20,322 nucleotides of DNA from JBBAAP01 sp043808305 (GTDB lineage Bacteria; Planctomycetota; MHYJ01; JACQXL01): assembly GCA_043808305.1 (NCBI GenBank), contig JAZDFB010000105.1:1-20322 (forward strand), written 5' to 3'. Below, piece by piece: positions 15,109 to 20,322 of the stretch. Made by a program: the position numbers and the translations under genes. Positions within the stretch are counted from its first letter, which is position 1; each line of letters starts with the position of its first letter. Below the pieces are notes generated by a model. That model was not told the origin of the DNA. It did no database searches and saw only the letters and a program-made list of their open reading frames with translations.

Positions 15109-17211
15109 TTACGCTTCGGCTTTCTTTCTTTCCCGAACTTCTTCGGCAATCTTTTCGGCGATCGAGAATGGAACTTGGAGATATTTTTCAAAATGCATGG
15201 AATAATTAGCCCGACCGCTGCTCATCGAACGGAGCGTCGAAACATAACCGAACATTTCGGAGAGCGGCGCCTCGGCCTCGATTATCTGCAGGCCGGCCCG
15301 GGCCTCCACGGACAAAACCTTGCCGCGCTTGGAGCAGATGTGGCTGACGATGTTACCCATGTATTCCTGCGGGGTAGTTATTTCCAAAGACATATACGGT
15401 TCAAGCAGAACTGGCGACGCCTTAGCAAAGGCTTTTTTGAAGCATTCGCGGGCCGCCGTCCGGAATGCTATTTCGGATGAATCGACTTCGTGGAACGACC
15501 CGTCAACCAAGCTGACTTTGACATCAACAACCGGATAGCCGGCCAAGACGCCTTTTTGCATGGCATCAATTACGCCTTTTTCCACGGCCGGGATAAATTC
15601 TCTGGGTATCGCACCTTGAGTTATGCTATTATCGAATTCGAACCCTTCGCCCGGATGGGCTGGGGATATTTCCAATTCAACATGGGCATACTGCCCGTGT
15701 CCGCCGGTTTGCTTGACGTGTTTATATTTCTCGGCCACTGAGTTGGTTATAGTTTCCTTATAAGCCACTTTGGGTTGGCCGGATTCAACATTGGCGTTGA
15801 ATTCGTGCTTTAAGCGGTCGACAATTATTTCTAAATGCAACTCGCCCATCCCGGAAAGGATGGTTTCTTCGGTTTCCGGGTCAACATGCACGGTAAATGT
15901 CGGGTCTTCCTCAGCCAAGCGGGACAATGCTTTGCCCAGCCGGTCTTTTTCGGCCTGGGTTTTGGGCTTAATACTGATGGAGATAACCGGTATCGGAAAT
16001 TCAATGGACTCCAAAAGTATCGGGTGGTCCGGGTCGCATAGCGTATCACCTGTAACGGTATGGTCCAGCCCGATGGCCACGGCAATTTCGCCGGTGTGGA
16101 TATCTTCCCGGTTTTCACGCTGGTTGGCGTGCATCTGAAGGATACGTATCATCCGCTCGTTCCGGTCTTTACTGGCGTTGAGAATGCGACCACCAGCTTC
16201 AAGGGTGCCGGAATAAACCCGGAAATAAACCAGTTTGCCCATGTGCGGATCGGCCTGGACCTTGAAAGCCAGCGCGGTAAATGGCTCATCTTCAGCCGGA
16301 CGGCGTTCGATTATTTTGGTCGGGTCAGACGGATCGGTGCCTTTTACGGGTGGCAGGTCTATCGGCGAGGGTAAGTACATGTTAACCGCGTCCAGAAGCT
16401 TACGCACGCCTTTGTTCTTGAATGCGGCTCCACATAACACCGGAACAACCTTGTTAGCTATCGTCCCTTTACGGATGGCTTGTATCAGCTCGTCTTTGCT
16501 AATCAGGCTTTCGAACTCAAGGTATTTAGTCATCAGCGTATCATCCAGTTCAACCGCCTTTTCCACCAGAATACGGTGGTGTTTTTTAGCGACTTCAAAA
16601 TATTCGACCGGAATGTCCTCCACATTAATATCGCTGTCGGGCGCTGCGTCGTCGTGGATGAATGCTTTCATCTCAAGCAGATCAATTACGCCGATGAATT
16701 TATCCTCTGCCCCAATGGGAAGCTGGAGCGGAATGGCGTTAGCACCCAAATCTTTCTCTATACTCTTAATAACGGCTAAAAAATCCGCTCCGACCCGATC
16801 CATCTTGTTAATAAAAGCAATTTTGGGAACGTTGTATTTATCCGATTGCTGCCAGACGGCCTCGGACTGCGGTTCGACTCCGCCAACGGCGCAAAAAACC
16901 GCGATGGCGCCGTCCAGAACACGCAAAGAACGCTCTACCTCGACCGTAAAATCCACGTGACCGGGCGTATCAATAATATTTATCCGGTTCTCTTTCCAGT
17001 AGCAAGTAGTCGCTGCGGCGGTAATAGTTATACCCCGCTCCTGCTCCTGTTTCATCCAGTCCATTTGAGCCTTGCCGTCATGAACCTCGCCAAGCTTGTG
17101 TGATTTCCCGGTGTAAAACAACATTCTTTCAGTCAGGGTCGTTTTCCCGGCATCAATATGGGCCATGATGCCGATGTTCCTGACCCGGGATAGATTGCTT
17201 ATCTGTGTCAT
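15109..17211 (-). CDS. fusA: Elongation factor G
   Basis: The 700-residue protein is of standard length. It drives tRNA-mRNA translocation on the ribosome and, with RRF, ribosome recycling. G1 'AHIDAGKT' (17-24), switch I 'QERGITIT' (57-64), G3 'DTPGH' (81-85) and G4 'NKMD' (135-138) are intact. Domain II, domains III and V, and domain IV with 'VSLVDGSFHEVDSSEIAFRT' are all present. Some phyla carry two specialised EF-G forms (translocation and recycling); I cannot tell from sequence alone whether this is a general or a specialised copy. It is not next to rpsL, rpsG or tuf as in the usual str operon, but with typA and a helicase gene. AAGG lies upstream of the ATG at 17211. Confidence 0.96.
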   Translation of the reverse strand: MTQISNLSRVRNIGIMAHIDAGKTTLTERMLFYTGKSHKLGEVHDGKAQMDWMKQEQERGITITAAATTCYWKENRINIIDTPGHVDFTVEVERSLRVLDGAIAVFCAVGGVEPQSEAVWQQSDKYNVPKIAFINKMDRVGADFLAVIKSIEKDLGANAIPLQLPIGAEDKFIGVIDLLEMKAFIHDDAAPDSDINVEDIPVEYFEVAKKHHRILVEKAVELDDTLMTKYLEFESLISKDELIQAIRKGTIANKVVPVLCGAAFKNKGVRKLLDAVNMYLPSPIDLPPVKGTDPSDPTKIIERRPAEDEPFTALAFKVQADPHMGKLVYFRVYSGTLEAGGRILNASKDRNERMIRILQMHANQRENREDIHTGEIAVAIGLDHTVTGDTLCDPDHPILLESIEFPIPVISISIKPKTQAEKDRLGKALSRLAEEDPTFTVHVDPETEETILSGMGELHLEIIVDRLKHEFNANVESGQPKVAYKETITNSVAEKYKHVKQTGGHGQYAHVELEISPAHPGEGFEFDNSITQGAIPREFIPAVEKGVIDAMQKGVLAGYPVVDVKVSLVDGSFHEVDSSEIAFRTAARECFKKAFAKASPVLLEPYMSLEITTPQEYMGNIVSHICSKRGKVLSVEARAGLQIIEAEAPLSEMFGYVSTLRSMSSGRANYSMHFEKYLQVPFSIAEKIAEEVRERKKAEA

Positions 17212-17396
17212 CTAATGAACCTTTCAATTATTTGTCTTTGTTATAAGCAGATTTATCGGCATAATGGGTGGGTGACTGGCTTTAATTCCGGCGGGTTATT
17301 CTCTTTCCACGCATGTTTAGTTCGGATTAGAGCGCAAGACGCCCCCTTATCATAAATTAAATACTTATAAGCTTTTTTTGTTTCATCCTAATTATA

Positions 17397-17819
17397 TCAA
17401 CTAAAATCTACCAGATTAAGGCCTGTATCCTTGTCTGTCTTTCTAACAACGGATGTTTTGAAGTCGAACAAGACTATCTCGCAAGTGGCGGAAACGGTCG
17501 CCTCTTTAAGATGTCCGCCATAGACCAGCATATTCTTGGCGCTAATAGATATGTGACTATGGACGAAAACCTCTTTATCCTTACAGGTAATGTTACCCGC
17601 AAGGCTGACGATTTCCAGGGGGCCAGACATCTTTTTGTAACTGTATTTTTTCTCAAGGGGGTCAAAGTGTGCCATTTCAACGGCGTTTATGGCGCCGATA
17701 GCGTTGAAAAAACCAGCTTTGATGTTTTCCTTATTACATAATTCCGTCAGCTTTTCGATTACATTATCGTCTTTGGCAAGAATTATAAACCACTTGTCGT
17801 CTATTTTCTTGTATTTCAT
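17397..17819 (-). CDS. PCC/DUF296-domain protein
   Basis: The 140-residue single-domain protein matches the PCC (PPC, DUF296) fold, known as a trimeric metal-binding domain in bacteria and as part of AT-hook proteins in plants. The pattern 'GFFNAIGAINAVEMAHFD' (36-53), 'FVHSHISIS' (His87, His89) and 'GGHLKEATVSATCEIVL' (His103) is characteristic, and the three histidines match the usual metal site. The bacterial function is unknown. It starts 9 bases after the maf stop on the same strand, so the two are almost certainly co-transcribed; there is no obvious Shine-Dalgarno, consistent with coupled translation. A 185-base spacer separates it from fusA. Confidence 0.85.
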   Translation of the reverse strand: MKYKKIDDKWFIILAKDDNVIEKLTELCNKENIKAGFFNAIGAINAVEMAHFDPLEKKYSYKKMSGPLEIVSLAGNITCKDKEVFVHSHISISAKNMLVYGGHLKEATVSATCEIVLFDFKTSVVRKTDKDTGLNLVDFS

Positions 17820-17828
17820 GAGATCTAA

Positions 17829-18434
17829 TTATTTCTTAATGAAATCTAGCATATTATAGCCCAGCCCGTTGAAAAGTTCCGCCAGCTTGGATATCGGCAT
17901 TCCTAAAATGTTGAAGTAACAACCCTCGATATGGGGTATCAGCACAGCACCAGGGCCGTCTATGGAGAACCCGCCGGCGCAGTCGGACCGAAAGCCCAGC
18001 ACTTTAGCCCATCGGATTAGCTCCGGTTCGGACGGTCGTTTCATCTTTACAGCGGTGCGAGCATACCCCATCACACACCTTTGGTTTTTGACGTCTATCA
18101 AGGCCAAGCCGGTATAAATAAATGAAACCCTTCCGCTAATAAATTTAAGGATTTTTATTAGCGGTGTTCCGGTTTTAAGCTTGCCTATAACTCGGTTACC
18201 AGCATAGGCAATGCTGTCTGCGCCAATGACCAGTCCGGTTTTAAGCTTGTAAGCAACAGAATTGGCCTTATTATAGGCGTTTCGAATAACCAGTTCAGCA
18301 GGGTTGCCTTTGACGGCTGTTTTTTCTTTTATCCGGCTGATTATTACTCGGTGCGGTATATAGCACATTTTGAGCAGGGCCGAGCGTTGGCTGGAACCGG
18401 AGGCCAGTATTATTTGGGGTTGTTTAAAGTTCAT
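17829..18434 (-). CDS. maf: Maf-family nucleotide pyrophosphatase (divergent)
   Basis: The 201-residue protein has the usual length of Maf proteins, which hydrolyse dTTP, UTP or modified nucleotides to monophosphates and so limit misincorporation. The N-terminal 'LASGSSQRSALL' (10-21) replaces the common 'LASxSPRRxxLL', and 'GADSIAY' (71-77) replaces 'GADTxV' while keeping Asp73. 'GRVSFIYTGLAL' and 'GGFSIDGPGAVLIPHIEGCYFN' (split here between 'IDGPGAVLI' and 'IEGCYFN') match later family blocks. Loss of the Pro-Arg pair and other changes suggest altered substrate preference or weaker activity. The gene diverges from dnaN across the candidate origin and leads into the PCC gene 9 bases on. There is no strong ribosome site at ATG 18434. 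Confidence 0.85.
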   Translation of the reverse strand: MNFKQPQIILASGSSQRSALLKMCYIPHRVIISRIKEKTAVKGNPAELVIRNAYNKANSVAYKLKTGLVIGADSIAYAGNRVIGKLKTGTPLIKILKFISGRVSFIYTGLALIDVKNQRCVMGYARTAVKMKRPSEPELIRWAKVLGFRSDCAGGFSIDGPGAVLIPHIEGCYFNILGMPISKLAELFNGLGYNMLDFIKK

Positions 18435-18822
18435 TATTTATTTAATTAGATGTTATTTTGGGATTATCGTCAAGAATTATTGTTTTCGCATTGTTTCCCA
18501 ATTATCTAAAACCCTAATAATACAGCTTATAAAGGGTTGTTTTTCTTGCTTTTGTGTGTGAATTTTTATATTAATAACAACCCTGTTATCAACATATATT
18601 ATGTGGAAGTTGGCAGGACCCCGGAAATACCCCGGTTTATCCTATAGGTATCCACAAAACTTTTTTGGTTGTGGATAACCACTGGTCTTTGTTATGTGAT
18701 ATATTATATTGGGTTACAGAACCCGTATAGGGTTATCCAGATACTTAGGATTTATAATAATAAGAATAATATTTTATATAGTTTATTACTACTATTAGTA
18801 TAGCTTCTTAAGGAGGATAAGT
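18435..18822. other. Candidate replication origin (oriC) between maf and dnaN
   Basis: This is an AT-rich 388-base spacer without genes. It holds one perfect DnaA box TTATCCACA on the minus strand (TGTGGATAA, 18670-18678) and three single-mismatch boxes: GTATCCACA 18648-18656, TTATCCAGA 18733-18741 and TTATCAACA 18586-18594. The first two face each other (ATCCACAA/TTGTGGAT) around an 11-base centre. A very AT-rich stretch (18741-18800) follows, with TAA/TAG triplets on the minus strand (18783-18797) resembling DnaA-trio repeats. Genes on both sides point away, and dnaN and dciA adjoin. A possible -10 TATAAT lies at 18753-18758. AGGGTTGTT/AACAACCCT (18533-18584) is a further inverted repeat. 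dnaA itself is not in the window. Confidence 0.6.
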
Positions 18823-19983
18823 ATGAATTTTTCTTGTGCACGTGATAAAATTTTATCGGCATTCCAGATGGTTAATAATGTAGTGCCAACCAGAAGTACG
18901 ATGCCCATCCTTCAGAACATTAAAATAACCGCGGATGACAAATTTGCCTCTTTAATTGTAACTGATATGGAAGTTGGCATCCAAACGCATTTTAAAGCGG
19001 ACATTAAAGAAAAAGGGAATGTCCTGATTCCGGCCATAAGATTAGGGGCAATATTGAGGGAAACACCGGAAGACAAGATAGAATTAAAAAGCGACGGAGC
19101 CATCGCCAAGATATTAACCAAGCACAGTGATTATAAAATAATGGCTCCGGAAGTAAATGACTACCCCGATTTCCCGGTTTTTAATCATAAAAGGGCCTTT
19201 GAAATAAACTCCAGGGGATTCCGGGAAATGGTTCGCAAAACCAACTTTGCAGTTTCTATTGAAACTTCAAGATACGCGTTAACAGGATTGCTGTTGGAAA
19301 TCAGGAAAAAGGAAATCCGAATGGTTGCCAGCGACGGCAAACGGTTAGGTTTCGTCAAGCGTCATTCAGAACAGAGCATCTCCGAAGATATCAAAATCAT
19401 CGTTCCGCCCAAGATAATGACTTTGCTGGACCGGATATTAGGAGGGCAATTCGGCGAAGCAGAAAAACCGGAGGGCAAGGAATCCAAAAAGGTCGAAGAC
19501 CCGATAATAAAACTGGATATAGACGAAAATCAGTTGAAAATAAGCGTGCCCCAGAAAGACTTGCCAGACACAATACTTTTCTGCCGGCTGATAGAAGGCG
19601 CTTTTCCGGATTACGAGGCGATAATACCGGCGGACAACAACAAGAAATTAGAATTCTCAAGCGCAGAACTGGCATCAGCGTTCCGGCAGGCAGCCTTGGT
19701 AACCACGGATAAACTGCGCGCCACCAAGATGGAGTTTAAGGATAACAAACTGACTCTAAAATCACGAACTCAGGACGTCGGAGAAGCGACCGTAACCATG
19801 GACATTAAATATGCGGGAGACCCATTCGCGGTCACCTTTAATCCGGATTATTTTATAGATGTTTTGAGAGTACTGGGCGACGTGGAAATAACACTGGAGC
19901 TCAAAGACAAAACCTCGCCGGCAGTAATAAAATACGGCAAGGATTTTCTTTATCTGGTGATGCCCATGACCATAGAGATATAA
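18823..19983 (+). CDS. dnaN: DNA polymerase III beta subunit (sliding clamp)
   Basis: The 386-residue protein is the ring-shaped clamp that tethers DNA polymerase III and other partners to DNA. Three clamp domains (about 1-120, 128-255, 260-386) are visible, with family marks 'TMPILQNIKI' (26-35), 'YPDFP' (114-118), 'RYALTG' (150-155), 'SDGKRL' (170-175), 'FPDYEAIIP' (261-269) and C-terminal 'YLVMPM'. A Glu/Lys-rich insertion at about 209-227 in the second domain looks like an exposed loop and makes it slightly longer than typical. A perfect AAGGAGG (18810-18816) stands six bases before the ATG at 18823. It is the first gene to the right of the candidate origin, followed after 9 bases by dciA. 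Confidence 0.97.
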   Translation: MNFSCARDKILSAFQMVNNVVPTRSTMPILQNIKITADDKFASLIVTDMEVGIQTHFKADIKEKGNVLIPAIRLGAILRETPEDKIELKSDGAIAKILTKHSDYKIMAPEVNDYPDFPVFNHKRAFEINSRGFREMVRKTNFAVSIETSRYALTGLLLEIRKKEIRMVASDGKRLGFVKRHSEQSISEDIKIIVPPKIMTLLDRILGGQFGEAEKPEGKESKKVEDPIIKLDIDENQLKISVPQKDLPDTILFCRLIEGAFPDYEAIIPADNNKKLEFSSAELASAFRQAALVTTDKLRATKMEFKDNKLTLKSRTQDVGEATVTMDIKYAGDPFAVTFNPDYFIDVLRVLGDVEITLELKDKTSPAVIKYGKDFLYLVMPMTIEI

Positions 19984-19992
19984 AGCCTTTAA

Positions 19993-20277
19993 ATGGAAAA
20001 AGCCATAGACGGGTTGCTAAAAGATTTTGAGCGCAAGTTAAAGCGTGATAATAAAAAGCTTCCGGACGGCATCAACCAAGACTTGGAGAAAGCGCTGGGT
20101 CCCCGATTCATGGACCGGATTCGGGTAATGGGTCTAAAGCAAAAAGTTTTGACAGTTCGGGTTGCCTCGGCGCCTTTGTGTCAGGAGTTGAGTAATTTCT
20201 ATAAAACAAAACTTCTTAAAAATCTTAAAGAAGGGCCGGCGGGCGACAAGATAAGAGACATAAAGTTTATACTATGA
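19993..20277 (+). CDS. dciA: DciA-like replicative helicase loader (DUF721)
   Basis: The short 94-residue protein has the DUF721 pattern: an N-terminal helical part, 'LEKALGPRFMDRIRV' (31-45), a beta segment 'QKVLTVRVASAPLCQEL' and a C-terminal 'GDKIRDIKFIL'. DciA proteins help load the DnaB replicative helicase in the many bacteria without DnaC or DnaI. It begins nine bases after the dnaN stop and overlaps the next gene by four bases (ATGA), so a tight replication operon is likely. It is near the small end of the family, lacking a long N-terminal extension. Confidence 0.8.
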   Translation: MEKAIDGLLKDFERKLKRDNKKLPDGINQDLEKALGPRFMDRIRVMGLKQKVLTVRVASAPLCQELSNFYKTKLLKNLKEGPAGDKIRDIKFIL

Positions 20278-20322
20278 AAAAGACAAAAAAGGCTATGGCT
20301 TCCGCCAAAGAAAAAGATGTCC
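20274..20322 (+). CDS. Start of a downstream gene (cut by window end)
   Basis: ATG 20274 overlaps the dciA stop as ATGA, and 16 codons follow ('MKKTKKAMASAKEKDV') before the window ends. The Lys-rich start is too short to assign. gyrB often follows dnaN and dciA (sometimes with recF), so a gyrB with an N-terminal extension is the best guess from context only. Confidence 0.6.
   Translation, partial: MKKTKKAMASAKEKDV

Noticed and set aside
15070..17211. Two translational GTPases in a row as a recent duplication
   Set aside because: They belong to distinct, ancient families (EF-G 700 residues, TypA 613 residues) with different domain make-up beyond the GTPase domain.

Overview
The window looks like a fragment of a bacterial chromosome, probably from an uncultured environmental lineage. 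A Planctomycetota-like affiliation is my best guess, because a DUF1570-like metalloprotease is fused to an FHA domain, several exported beta-rich or repeat proteins are present, and coding density is low with long structured spacers. No rRNA or other phylogenetic marker is present, so this affiliation is an inference.

Left part (1-10400): a 5'-incomplete tail-fibre-like repeat protein (+) sits beside a 21-base poly-C tract. It faces four minus-strand genes: an exported HEAT-repeat protein, an exported serpin, a membrane sensor histidine kinase and a GspF/PilC-family platform protein. A 737-base spacer full of hairpins follows, holding a good promoter that points right toward a large FHA-transmembrane-HExxH protein. 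The spacers of this part are unusual. They hold a 66-base element in two identical copies, each just upstream of the Shine-Dalgarno of an exported-protein gene. A 98-base relative has the same 10-base terminal inverted repeats. A 16-base ATACC/GGTAT palindrome recurs in four separate spacers.

Middle part (10400-18434): everything reliably coding is on the minus strand. The genes, in transcription order, are maf, a PCC/DUF296 protein, fusA (EF-G), typA/bipA, a DEAD-box helicase and an exported beta-rich protein. The last of these has an in-frame UGA after Cys303, followed by 43 more protein-like codons and a TAA. A 7-bp hairpin with a GGU loop lies 24 bases past the UGA, where a bacterial SECIS would lie. 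It is therefore a candidate new selenoprotein, or else a recently interrupted gene.

Right part (18435-20322): an AT-rich, DnaA-box-containing spacer separates the leftward genes from rightward dnaN, dciA (DUF721) and the start of a third gene overlapping dciA by four bases. Nearby genes run away from this spacer on both sides, as expected for a replication origin, so it is a candidate oriC. dnaN and dciA encode the sliding clamp and a replicative-helicase loader; fusA, typA and the helicase serve translation, ribosome assembly and RNA handling.
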